Shown here piece after piece: positions 7,382-16,157 of a DNA stretch of 64,000 nucleotides. Each line of letters opens with the position of its first letter. Positions within the stretch are counted from its first letter, which is position 1. Made by a program: the position numbers and the translations under genes. The notes below the pieces were generated by a model. It did no database searches and had not been told where the DNA came from. It was given only the letters and a program-made list of their open reading frames with translations. Location of the stretch: contig NZ_BMMM01000005.1 of assembly GCF_014645835.1 (NCBI RefSeq), positions 221,493 to 285,492 on the forward strand, read 5' to 3'. The DNA is from Streptomyces albiflavescens. GTDB lineage: Bacteria > Actinomycetota > Actinomycetes > Streptomycetales > Streptomycetaceae.

Positions 7382-10357
7382 ATGCCGACCGACGACTGCC
7401 GCACGATCGACTTCTTCACCGAGGACGCCCTTCCCGCACCCCGCGTGGCGCCGGCCGAGGCTGAGCGCATCGCTGCCGAACACCTCGACATCACAGCTCG
7501 CGCGCAGGCGCTGGGCAGCCAGCAGGACGCCAACTTCCTGCTGCACGCCGACGATGGGACGCCCGCGGCGATTCTGAAGATCGCCAACCCCGCCTTCGGC
7601 ACTGTGGAGATCGACGCCCAGGACGCGGCAGCCGACCTGATCGCCTCGGCCCGCCCGGAACTGCGTATCGCCACCGTCCTGCGCCGCCCTGACGGCTCCC
7701 CTCGGCGCACGACGGTGGACACCGAGAACGGGCCGGCCGTCGCGCGCGTGCTGCGCTACCTGCCCGGCGGCACGCTCTCGGGACCACGGCACCTGTCCCC
7801 CGGCACCGTGGCGGCCATGGGCACGGTCGCCGCGAAGGTCAGCACCGCCCTGCGCGACTTCCGGCACCCGGGCCTCGACCGCGTTCTCCAGTGGGACCTG
7901 CAGCACGCCGACCGCGTCGTCGCCAAGCTCGCCGGGCACATCGACGGGCCCGACCGGCGCGCCGCCGTCCAGGCCGCGACCGCCGAGGCCTGGACCCGTG
8001 TCCAGAAGCTCGCCTCCGCGCTGCCGTCGCAGGCCGTGCACCTGGACCTCACCGACGACAATCTGATCCGCTGTCCCGACACCCGCCCGCCCATGCCGAA
8101 CGGGGTCATCGATTTCGGTGACGCGTCCACGAGCTGGGCAGTCGGCGAACTCGCCGTGTCACTGTCCTCGATGCTCCACCACGACGGCATCGACCCTCAC
8201 CACGTACTGCCGGCCGTCCGCGCCTTCCACGCCGTTCGGCCGCTCTCCCCCGAGGAGGCGGAGGCGTTGTGGCCGCTCGTGGTCCTGCGCGCCGCCGTCC
8301 TGGTGGCCAGCGGGCGGCAGCAGGCCGCTGTGGATGAGGACAACGCCTACGCCAAGGCCGCGCTCGACCGCGAATGGCGCATATTCGAACAGGCCACCTG
8401 GCTGCCCCTGCCGGTGATGATCCGCCTCGTCAGGGACGCGACCGGCATGGCCGACGCGCCTGCCCGAACCGCGCAGGCCGATGCGCCGGTGCGCCCTCTC
8501 CTGCGGGACCTCGTCGCCGGGGACATCACCCTCCTCGACCTGTCCACCGACGCCGAGTCCATGGACCACGGAGCCTGGATGGACGCCAGCACCGAGGCCC
8601 GGCTCGCGGCCTCCGCGCTCGCGGACGGAGCGGCCGCGGTCGCTACCCGGTACGCCCATGCACGGCTCACTCGGACACCGGCGCTGTCGGCGGTTTCCAC
8701 CCCCACGGTGCCCACCGGAATCGACCTCTGGCTCGGCCGGGATGCCGTGGTGCAGGCGCCCGCCGCGGGGAGGGTCCTCGCCGCGGCGCCGGGCCGTGTG
8801 GAACTCACCTACGGCGCGCAGGCGCTGTCGCTGTCCTTCCCCCGCGCGGTCCAGCCCGTCGTCAGCACCGGTGCGACGGTGCAGGCGGGCGAGGACATCG
8901 CCCACCTCAGCTCCGGCGCCTCTGTCCACGTTGCGCTGCGCGCCGCCGACGGCCCCGCTGCCCCGCGCCTGGTCCGTCCCGAGTACGCCGCCGGCTGGCT
9001 CGCGCTCACCGCCGACCCCGCCCCGCTCCTCGGCCTCCCGGTCGACTGCGACCGTACGCGCGAGAGGGACCTGCTCGACCGGCGTGACGCCGCGTTCGCC
9101 ACCGTGCAGGAGCACTACTACGCCAACCCTCCCCGTATCGAGCGTGGTTGGCGCCACCATCTCCTGTCCACCGACGGCCGCTCGTACCTCGACATCGTCA
9201 ACAACGTCACCCCGTTGGGCCACGCCCACCCCCGCGTCGAGCAGGCGGTCTCCCGGCAACTGCGACGGCTCAACACCAACTCGCGCTTCCACTACGCCTC
9301 CGTGGTGGAATTCACCGAACGCCTCGCCGCCCTCCTCCCCGACCCTCTGGACACGGTGTTCCTCGTCAACTCCGGTTCCGAGGCGGTGGACCTGGGCCTC
9401 CGGCTGGCCATCGGAGCCTCCGGCCGGCACGACGTCGTCGCGCTGCGCGAGGCGTACCACGGCTGGACGTACGCCTCCGACGCAGTCTCCACCTCGCTCC
9501 AGGACAACCCCAACGCCCTTGCCACCCGCCCGAGCTGGGTCCACACAGTGGATTCGCCCAACTCCTACCGCGGCCGGCACCGCGGGTCGGATGCCGTGCG
9601 CTACGGGCCTGAGGCCGTCGCGGTGATCGACGAGCTGGCCGCTGCCGGCCGCCCGGCGGGAGCGTTCATCGGCGAGACCTTTTACGGCAACGCCGGAGGA
9701 GTCGCCCTTCCCGACGGCTATCTCGCCGAGGTGTACGCAGCGGTGCGCCGTCACGGAGGCCTGACCGTCGCCGACGAGGTCCAGGTCGGCTACGGCCGCC
9801 TGGGGCACTGGTTCTGGGGCTTCGAGCAGCAGCAGGTCGTCCCGGACATCGTCTGTGTGGCCAAGGCCATGGGCAACGGGCATCCCCTCGGTGCCGTCAT
9901 CACGTCCAAGGAGGTCGCGGACCGGTACCGCGAGCAGGGCTACTTCTTCTCCTCCACCGGCGGCAGCCCGGTCTCCAGCGTCGTGGGCCTCACCGTCCTG
10001 GACACCCTGCGCGACGAGGACCTCCAGGGCAACGCGGTGCGCGTCGGCGGCCATCTGAAGCGCCGGCTCGAAGCACTCGCCGACCGCTGCAGCATCATCG
10101 GCGCCGTCCACGGCTCCGGCCTCTACCTCGGCCTCGAACTCATACGGGACCGCAACACCCTGGAACCCGCCACCGAAGAGACCGCCGAACTCTGCGACCG
10201 CATGCTCGACCTCGGCGTCATCGTCCAGCCCACCGGGGACCACCTCAACATCCTCAAGATCAAGCCACCGCTGTGCATCGACACCACCGCCGCCGACTTC
10301 TTCGCCGACATGCTCGACCTGGCCCTCATCCAGCTCGGCCACGGCCACACCTGGTGA
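7382..10357 (+). CDS. Three-domain fusion: APH-type kinase, M23/lipoyl-like domain, class III PLP aminotransferase or phospho-lyase
   Basis: The product is 991 residues. Residues about 25-340 form an aminoglycoside-phosphotransferase-like kinase: AAILKIANP (ATP lysine), HLDLTDDNL (near 220, catalytic loop) and IDFGDAS (Asp 244, metal binding). Residues about 430-560 resemble a lysostaphin/M23-type beta fold (DLWLGRDAVVQAPAAGRVL), without an obvious complete zinc site. Residues about 570-985 are a class III PLP enzyme: LVNSGSEAVDLGLRLA, VADEVQVGYGRLG and the PLP lysine 828 in CVAKAMGNG. Human PHYKPL and ETNPPL are class III phospho-lyases and HYKK is an APH-fold hydroxylysine kinase, so a kinase plus phospho-lyase acting on an amino alcohol is a reasonable inference; transamination is the alternative. 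ATG 7382 has GAGG upstream. Confidence 0.85.
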   Translation: MPTDDCRTIDFFTEDALPAPRVAPAEAERIAAEHLDITARAQALGSQQDANFLLHADDGTPAAILKIANPAFGTVEIDAQDAAADLIASARPELRIATVLRRPDGSPRRTTVDTENGPAVARVLRYLPGGTLSGPRHLSPGTVAAMGTVAAKVSTALRDFRHPGLDRVLQWDLQHADRVVAKLAGHIDGPDRRAAVQAATAEAWTRVQKLASALPSQAVHLDLTDDNLIRCPDTRPPMPNGVIDFGDASTSWAVGELAVSLSSMLHHDGIDPHHVLPAVRAFHAVRPLSPEEAEALWPLVVLRAAVLVASGRQQAAVDEDNAYAKAALDREWRIFEQATWLPLPVMIRLVRDATGMADAPARTAQADAPVRPLLRDLVAGDITLLDLSTDAESMDHGAWMDASTEARLAASALADGAAAVATRYAHARLTRTPALSAVSTPTVPTGIDLWLGRDAVVQAPAAGRVLAAAPGRVELTYGAQALSLSFPRAVQPVVSTGATVQAGEDIAHLSSGASVHVALRAADGPAAPRLVRPEYAAGWLALTADPAPLLGLPVDCDRTRERDLLDRRDAAFATVQEHYYANPPRIERGWRHHLLSTDGRSYLDIVNNVTPLGHAHPRVEQAVSRQLRRLNTNSRFHYASVVEFTERLAALLPDPLDTVFLVNSGSEAVDLGLRLAIGASGRHDVVALREAYHGWTYASDAVSTSLQDNPNALATRPSWVHTVDSPNSYRGRHRGSDAVRYGPEAVAVIDELAAAGRPAGAFIGETFYGNAGGVALPDGYLAEVYAAVRRHGGLTVADEVQVGYGRLGHWFWGFEQQQVVPDIVCVAKAMGNGHPLGAVITSKEVADRYREQGYFFSSTGGSPVSSVVGLTVLDTLRDEDLQGNAVRVGGHLKRRLEALADRCSIIGAVHGSGLYLGLELIRDRNTLEPATEETAELCDRMLDLGVIVQPTGDHLNILKIKPPLCIDTTAADFFADMLDLALIQLGHGHTW

Positions 10358-11068
10358 CACCGGGCTCGGCGTCGGCGCTTCGCGATTCGGCGCCGAGGTG
10401 ATGCTCGATCTACTGGCGGGCGAACACACCGAGCGCACCGCCCTCGACCTCGTACGCCGCAGAGATCCACGCGGGGCACGACGACACCTGGGTGACCAGT
10501 ACCCACATCGCCGAGCTCAAGTCACCCTCCGTCACATCGACCGAGCGCGGCAACGGCGTCAGGTCCTCATGTACTGCACATCGGCGACCTGGTGGTCGAG
10601 CTCACGGGCGAGACGACCGTGCACACCCTCACTCCGGGCCTCGCGGCCCTGCCCGCGACCGCCCTCTCCGACCAGGGCATCATCGCGACCGCCGCCGCGG
10701 ACGACCCCGCCTCACGTGGTCAGCGGCGTTTCGCACCTCGGTAAGGGCGGGTGGTTTCACGGCCACACGTGCTTCTGTCGCGGTCGCCTCCGAGCGGCAC
10801 CTGGGCTTCCGGGCCTCGACCGGCTCCTGCTCCGGTCGGCGGATCGCACGGGCGGCGCAGGCGCGTCGCGCCGACCGGTGAGGGGCCGTCAGCGGTCGGT
10901 ACAGCTGCGCAGTGGTGCCCTCGGCCCTGTCCGGGTGCGGGAGGTGCGGGAGTGGGTCCACGCGACGGCCGCACCGCAGGTGCTCGCGCCTGAATGAACA
11001 GCTTCGGCTGTCGACGGCACGCCTGCCTCCGACAGCCGACATGCAGATCCGACCGGAGAAGAGAGAAG
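10358..11068 (+). other. 711 bp with gene relics, no intact gene
   Basis: Two short stretches look like former coding sequence. Near 10390-10450 a frame reads FGAEVMLDLLAGEHTERTAL, and near 10580-10700 another reads HIGDLVVELTGETTVHTL and ATALSDQGIIATAAADDP. They are in different frames and bounded by stops. The first resembles the end of an FAD-dependent oxidoreductase, but only weakly. The remainder up to the amine oxidase start shows nothing I can interpret. Confidence 0.35.
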
Positions 11069-12403
11069 ATGATGGACACTATCGTCGTCGGCGCGGGAAT
11101 CGCCGGCATCACCGCAGCGCGAATGCTTCACGCCGCAGGACAACGCGTGGTCGTGCTTGAGGCGCGAGACCGCGTCGGTGGGCGGATCTGGACGGACCGC
11201 ACGGCAGGGTTCTCCGTCGACCATGGCGCCTCATGGATCCATGGCCTCACCGGCAACCCACTCACCGGACTTGTCACCGCGCTCGAGATGGAGACACGCG
11301 AGTTCACGGTGGGGAGCTTCCAGGCCGGCGGGCGGCCGATCGCCGACTACGACGAATCGCGGCGCCTGCTGGACGACGACGCGACACAGCAGTGGACCAT
11401 CGACGTCGACACGGCAGATGACCTTTTCCAGCTGACCGTCGTGGCGTCCGGTCACGACGAGAGTTACGCCACCGCGGCCGAGCGCGCCCTTGCCGCGACC
11501 GGATGGGAACCCGAACGCGCCGAACGGGTCCGCGCGTTCTATCGGCATCGCACGGAGGAGCAATGCGGCGCAGAGATCGAACAGGTCGCCGCGCACGCCC
11601 TCGACGAGGACGCCATCGAAGGTGACGAAGTGATCTTCCCGGCTGGCTACGATGCGCTTCCCCGGACTCTCGCCGAAGGCCTCGACGTGCGTTTGGGAAT
11701 GACCGTGACCGCCATCACGAGGTCGGCCACAGGGATGCGAGTCGACACGGAGGACGAGTCCTTCGACGCCGCCCACGTGATCGTCACGGTGCCGTTGGGC
11801 GTGCTCAAAGCAGGGGCGATCGAGTTCACGCCCGCTCTGCCCGACGCCGTTGCGGGACCGATCGCTCGACTCGGAATGGGCGTGTTCAACAAGGTCTTCC
11901 TTCAGTTTCCAGACCGGTTCTGGCAGGACGATGTCTACGCGATCCGGCAGCACGGCCGGGCCGGCGTCCCCTGGCACTCCTGGTACGACGTCTCCGTGGT
12001 GAGCGGCAAGCCGATGCTGCTGACCTTCGCCGGCGGTGATTGGGGGCGGGAGATCGAGCAGAAGACCGACGAAGAGGTGGTCTCGTCGGTGCTCGGCGCC
12101 CTCCGCAAGATCTACGGCGACTCCGTCCCCGAGCCCGTGGCGCACTGGATCACACGCTGGGGCATCGACCCTCTCGCCCTCGGCTCGTACTCCTACGTCG
12201 CCGTCGGCTCCTCGCACGACGATCACGATGCGATGGCAGGACCTGTCGACGGCGTTCTCCACTTTGCGGGTGAAGCAACCTGGGGGCGCGAACCAGCTAC
12301 TGTCCACGGCGCGCTCCACTCAGGGCACCGCGCGGCCGAGCGGATCCTCGGTTCACCGATCGCCCCGGCCGAGCTCACACGGGGCGTGAACCCTTCGAGG
12401 TGA
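11069..12403 (+). CDS. Flavin-containing amine oxidase (monoamine/polyamine oxidase family)
   Basis: The product is 444 residues, usual for the family. Residues 4-40 carry the FAD-binding dinucleotide fold (IVVGAGIAGITAARML, then VLEARDRVGGRIWT). The substrate part includes DHGASWIHG; the C-terminus has LHFAGEATWG and a GALHSGHRAAERI motif, the second FAD site of amine oxidases. Members oxidise primary or polyamines to aldehydes with H2O2 release. The start is ATG 11069 or 11072 (both follow GGAGAAGAGAG). Its neighbour upstream is the kinase/aminotransferase fusion, 711 bp away, so a shared role in amine or amino-alcohol breakdown is plausible but not shown. Confidence 0.85.
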   Translation: MMDTIVVGAGIAGITAARMLHAAGQRVVVLEARDRVGGRIWTDRTAGFSVDHGASWIHGLTGNPLTGLVTALEMETREFTVGSFQAGGRPIADYDESRRLLDDDATQQWTIDVDTADDLFQLTVVASGHDESYATAAERALAATGWEPERAERVRAFYRHRTEEQCGAEIEQVAAHALDEDAIEGDEVIFPAGYDALPRTLAEGLDVRLGMTVTAITRSATGMRVDTEDESFDAAHVIVTVPLGVLKAGAIEFTPALPDAVAGPIARLGMGVFNKVFLQFPDRFWQDDVYAIRQHGRAGVPWHSWYDVSVVSGKPMLLTFAGGDWGREIEQKTDEEVVSSVLGALRKIYGDSVPEPVAHWITRWGIDPLALGSYSYVAVGSSHDDHDAMAGPVDGVLHFAGEATWGREPATVHGALHSGHRAAERILGSPIAPAELTRGVNPSR

Positions 12404-12436
12404 CGTAGCCGGGCCCAGCGGTGCAGCGGAGCTTCG

Positions 12437-12760
12437 TCATCCGATACTCAGCACGCTGCAGCCGGGCCAGGGATTCTGACCGCGGAGGGCGTACTGCTCG
12501 CCCTCGTCACGCAGGACATCGGCCTCGTCGGTGATCTCTGTACTCACCGGCAGCGACAGCACGTAGGAGTCGAGGTGATCGTTCTTCAGGGCGGAGACGA
12601 GGTCGACGAATCCGAGCTTGCCGTGCCGTGCGGGCTTGACGGCGATTCCGACGGCGGCTTCGGTGGAGAAGTCGATGTCGCACACGTCGTAGCGGAAGAA
12701 CATCACCGAGACCAGCCCGAGGCCCGGCGCGATCTCCAGCGGCGCGAGCTCGCTGGGCAG
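12437..12760 (-). pseudogene. Truncated acetoacetate-decarboxylase-like gene joined to a hydrolase-like tail
   Basis: Read on the minus strand, the frame has APLEIAPGLGLVSVMFFRYD, DIDFSTEAAVGIAV, DLVSALKNDHLDSYVLSL and PVSTEI, which resembles the N-terminal half of acetoacetate decarboxylase-like proteins. It then switches within a few codons to EADVLRDEGE, a motif present in the intact alpha/beta hydrolase just downstream on the same strand (about 13097-13126), and ends in unrelated sequence at 12437. There is no start codon with a ribosome binding site. It looks like a recombination scar between the two genes. Confidence 0.5.
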
Positions 12761-12930
12761 GCGGGAGCGGCGCCGCGCACTCAGGCCGGCAGGGCTCCGC
12801 CCGCGAAGCCCCCTCGCCTTCGCCCTAGCTTGCGCAAGGCGTTGCCGAGCAGGCCGCGCCTGCACCGCAGGAAGCCCTGCAGCCCGGGCATTGGCACCGC
12901 CCGGACTGCAGGGTGAGAGGGATGGCTGGG

Positions 12931-13896
12931 TTACACGGTGCCGAGAGCGGTGCTCAGGGTGGCGACGGCCTGGCTGATGGCGGCTTCGGCGGCATGGGTG
13001 TTGCGCAGCGCGTTGAGCATGACGAAGTCGTGGATGACGCCCTGGTAGCGCACGGCGGTGACCGGGACGCCGGCCTGCCGCAGCTTGCTGGCGTAGGCCT
13101 CGCCCTCGTCGCGCAGCACGTCGGCCTCGGCGGTGATGACCAGGGCCGGGGGCAGGCCCTGCAGTTGGTCGGTGGTGGCACGCAGCGGTGAGGCGGTGAT
13201 CTCGGCCCGCTGGTTCTCGTCGGTGGTGTACTGGTCCCAGAACCACTGCATGGCGTCGCGGCGCAGGAAGTACCCTTCCGCGAACTGGTGGTAGGAGCCG
13301 GTATCGAAGGCCGCGTCGGTGACCGGGTAGAACAGCACCTGCTGCACCAGCGGAACGTCGCCGCGCTCCTTGGCCATCAGGGTCAGCGCGACGGACATGT
13401 TGCCGCCGACGGAGTCGCCGGCCACCGCGAGGCGGGTGGCGTCCAGGCCCTTGGCCGCGCCCTCGCGGACGATCCACTGAGCGACGACGTAGTTCTGCTC
13501 GATCGCGACTGGATAGCGGGCCTCGGGAGACAGGTCGTACTCGGGGAAGACGACGGCCGCCCCGGCGCCGACGGCCAGTTCGCGCACCAGCCGGTCGTGC
13601 GTGTGGGCGTTGCCGAAAACCCAGCCGGCACCGTGGATGTAGAGGATCACCGGCAGGGGTCCCCCGGCAGAGGCCGGCCGGACGATGCGGGCCCGGACCG
13701 ATCCGGTGGGGCCGCCCTGGACGGTGACCCATTCCTCGACGATATCCGGCTTGGCGATCTCGCCGGACTGCACCTCGTCGACAGCCTTGCGGCCCTCGGA
13801 CGGACCAAGGTCGAAGAGGTACGGAGGGTTCGCCGTGGCCTCGGCGAAGGCGGCGGCGGCCGGCTCCAGCACCGGGCGGTTGGCGCTTTCGGACAT
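12931..13896 (-). CDS. Alpha/beta hydrolase of the hormone-sensitive-lipase group
   Basis: The product is 321 residues, typical for bacterial HSL-type carboxylesterases. It has the oxyanion-hole motif (YIHGAGWVFGN near residue 85), the nucleophile elbow GDSVGGN (near 155), the acid in ITAEADVLRDEGE (near 250) and the histidine in GVIHDF (near 283). ATG 13896 is preceded by AAGGAGC; upstream in-frame starts would overlap the operator. The protein has no signal peptide and should be cytoplasmic. It is divergent from an OhrR-type MarR regulator with a perfect inverted repeat between the two genes, so it is almost certainly under that regulator. Substrate: an ester or lactone, not predictable. 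Confidence 0.85.
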   Translation of the reverse strand: MSESANRPVLEPAAAAFAEATANPPYLFDLGPSEGRKAVDEVQSGEIAKPDIVEEWVTVQGGPTGSVRARIVRPASAGGPLPVILYIHGAGWVFGNAHTHDRLVRELAVGAGAAVVFPEYDLSPEARYPVAIEQNYVVAQWIVREGAAKGLDATRLAVAGDSVGGNMSVALTLMAKERGDVPLVQQVLFYPVTDAAFDTGSYHQFAEGYFLRRDAMQWFWDQYTTDENQRAEITASPLRATTDQLQGLPPALVITAEADVLRDEGEAYASKLRQAGVPVTAVRYQGVIHDFVMLNALRNTHAAEAAISQAVATLSTALGTV

Positions 13897-13960
13897 GGGT
13901 GCTCCTTCTGGGTCGTGCCGGCGGCCAGGGCGACCGTTCGGCGGGACGACAGAACAGTAT

Positions 13961-13994
13961 CGCTCGATTAAGTCGCGCACAACTTAATCGAGCG
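13961..13994. promoter_or_regulatory. Perfect 13-bp inverted repeat, MarR-type operator
   Basis: CGCTCGATTAAGT (13961-13973) and ACTTAATCGAGCG (13982-13994) pair exactly around 8 bp. It sits midway between the divergent hydrolase (start 13896) and regulator (start 14064) and probably represses both promoters. Confidence 0.8.
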
Positions 13995-14063
13995 GCATAT
14001 AGTCGCGGTCACGCGAAATGATAGGATGGGCTGGATTGATTGCTCGACGTTAGGACCGAAGCC

Positions 14064-14510
14064 ATGGACCACGCCGAACAGGAGGGCTCCCTCCTGCTCC
14101 AGGACCAGCTGTGCTTCGCCCTGTACGCCGCCTCGCGATCGGTCACAACGCGATACCGGCCGCTGCTGGAGGAGCTGGGGCTGACCTACCCTCAGTACCT
14201 GGTCATGCTGGTGCTGTGGGACCAGGATTCGGTCCCCGTCCGCAACCTGGGCGCCGCACTCCAGCTCGAGTCCAGCACCCTCTCCCCCCTCCTCAAGCGC
14301 CTGGAATCCAGCGGCCTGATCCACCGCCAGCGGAGCGCCGACGACGAACGCTCCGTCACCATCCGCCTCACCCAGGCCGGTACGGATCTCCGCGAGAAGG
14401 CCCGCACCGTACCCCTGGCCATCGGCAAGGCCATGGGCCTGACCCTCGAGCAGGACACCACCGCCAAACAACTGCTCCGCCTGCTCACCGCGAACGTCAA
14501 CCGCAGCTGA
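14064..14510 (+). CDS. OhrR-type MarR-family regulator (single reactive Cys)
   Basis: The product is 148 residues with the MarR winged helix (residues about 45-110: LGLTYPQYLVMLVLWD, then LQLESSTLSPLLKRLE and the wing DDERSVTIRLT). The N-terminal helix carries QLCFALYAASR with Cys near residue 15, the position of the peroxide-sensing Cys of OhrR proteins, and a Tyr follows at the usual place (RYRPLL). OhrR repressors leave DNA when that Cys is oxidised by organic peroxides. Here the divergent partner is an esterase/hydrolase rather than an Ohr peroxidase, so the inducer may differ. ATG 14064 is the natural start; a TTG at 14040 is less likely. Confidence 0.85.
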   Translation: MDHAEQEGSLLLQDQLCFALYAASRSVTTRYRPLLEELGLTYPQYLVMLVLWDQDSVPVRNLGAALQLESSTLSPLLKRLESSGLIHRQRSADDERSVTIRLTQAGTDLREKARTVPLAIGKAMGLTLEQDTTAKQLLRLLTANVNRS

Positions 14511-14826
14511 CCTCACCGGGCAAGCCGACAGGACGGGCGGCACCGCCAGCACCTGCTATTGGACCGCATCCGGGGTGTCTAAGGCGATCTGAGGAGAGCG
14601 GTACGAGTCATCGAGCTGGAAGGACGGACGCAGCGGCCACTGCTGCATACGCGGTGAAGCAGGCAACGACAGGCAACGACAGGCCCCTACCAGGGACACG
14701 TAGCCGAGTTGGATTGTGCGGCGTGGTGCGAGATGTTGAGGCCTGAAAGGGTTCTGTCAGCGTTCTCGTGAAACCCATCCGCGCGCCACTTGGAGTGATC
14801 CGTGGCCCCCGAATGTCGAGGCACGA
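14511..14826. other. 316 bp without a recognisable gene
   Basis: Nothing convincing in any frame. A short tandem repeat (GGCAACGACA twice) occurs near 14665. Confidence 0.5.
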
Positions 14827-15264
14827 TCAGATCTCTGCAAGTAGGAAGATCCACATGATGCCGGCGAGAGAGGGCAGGACGTACGTAATCAGTGGAAGTG
14901 AGCCTGGCCCTCGCCGATTCCATGCCGCTCGTGTCTCGGCGTATTCAGGTAGTCGAGCGCGGGCTCGCTCACGTATGAGCTCGCACTAGCAGAGGTGCCG
15001 GTGACCGACATACAGCCAGGTGCCTGCGAGAGCGAGCCCGAACACGGCGATGATCCGGCTCCCGGAAGTCCCTTGGTCTTGGTGATGACCTCCTGTGAGG
15101 ATGGTGCTGTACGCAACGGCAAGCAACGACTGAGCCACCAGGAACAGGTTGCCTCGTTGAAAGACCATGCCGTTCTCATGGAGCGCGTGCTCCCGGTACC
15201 GCTCGTCTTGCGCGGTTCGCTGACTGACGGCGCGTGGTTGTCTTCCCCTATAAGGCTTCCATCC
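14827..15264 (-). pseudogene. Frameshifted small membrane-protein gene
   Basis: On the minus strand a frame reads QDERYREHALHENGMVFQRG, FLVAQSLLAVAYSTIL and FGLALAGTWLYVGHRHL, then meets a stop. The next pieces appear in other frames: LNTPRHERHGIG, and finally LITYVLPSLAGIMWIFLLAE ending at TGA 14827. The parts assemble into a protein of roughly 140 residues with three membrane segments and a conserved N-terminal HENGMVFQR helix. It resembles small actinobacterial membrane proteins of unknown role. At least one stop and one frameshift disrupt it, and no start with a ribosome binding site remains. Confidence 0.5.
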
Positions 15265-15486
15265 CCGTTCTGGGCTTCCGGTAGCTGTCGCTCCGGTGCT
15301 GCAGTGCCCGAACTGGCGAAGTCGCAGCGCTGCTCTCCGGCGATTGCAGCGCGCGCTCAAGCCTGCGCCGACTCATAGAGCACAAGGAACCAGCCGTGGA
15401 ACGCCAACGCACGTCGCACCAGCGGTCCGCGGCCGGCCTGTCATCTGGTTCAACTTCTTTTGCAGCTGCGCGAATGGGCGGCCGGC

Positions 15487-16101
15487 TCAGCGCGGGCGCC
15501 AGGTGCGCACCTCCAGGTGGAGGATGTGGGCGTCGGGGCGGATCCGTCCAGTCTTCACGAGCCACTGGTGAACGGCGGCGGTGACGTCTCCCCCTGCGGC
15601 GTCGACGCGGCGAGCGAAGTCGGCTGTGTCGTGGCCGCCGGTCTACGCGGAGCCGTAGGCGCGTTCCTCGGTGTGGTCGGCACGCTGGAAGACGTCGCGG
15701 CGGATGCCGGGTGAGTCGGTGCGGCTGCCCGAGGGGTGCAGGTAGCCGGTTTTGGCGAGGCGGACGGTCAAGGCCAGGCGCAGGCCTTGGCGGGCGGCTT
15801 CAGCGATGAGGGGGCGCAGGCGGGAGGAGCCGAAGGCGATGGCTTGGGCGCCGACGCGGCCGGTGCCAGAGCCGGTGGGGGTGGTCAGGACGGCTTTGCT
15901 CCGGACGCGGGCGCGGGCGCCGGAGGCAGTGGTGCGGCCGTGGGTGTAAGCGGGCGGCGATGGCGGTGAGTTCGGGCAGGTCGGCGAGGCCTCCGGTCTG
16001 GACTGCGGCCAGGACCTGTTGGAGGGCGGGGACGAAGGCTGCGCCCTTGTTCTTTGTGTAGAACTGGGAGACCAGGCAGGGGGCACGGTTGATGCGGGCA
16101 A
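15487..16101 (-). pseudogene. Frameshifted and stop-interrupted gene, unknown function
   Basis: Three consecutive pieces lie in order on the minus strand. The first (about 16100-15945) reads RINRAPCLVSQFYTKNKGAA and VPALQQVLAAVQTGGLADLP. After a frameshift the second reads IAFGSSRLRPLIAEAARQGL, VRLAKTGYLHPSGSRTDSPG and IRRDVFQRADHTEERA. An in-frame TAG near 15651 follows, and the same frame then continues with DTADFARRVDAAGGDVTAAV and IRPDAHILHLEVRTWRPR to TGA 15487. The C-terminal end is well preserved. I do not recognise the family. It lies immediately 3' of the TnpB-like gene on the same strand. Confidence 0.45.
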
Positions 16102-16157
16102 TGTCGCGTTTGGTGGCCGATCGAGAAGCGACTGTACGAAAGTGCCAACTACCGTTC

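Noticed and set aside
8159..10438. Minus-strand open frame of 759 codons
   Set aside because: Lies entirely opposite the kinase/aminotransferase fusion; its product has no family character and only reflects high third-position GC.
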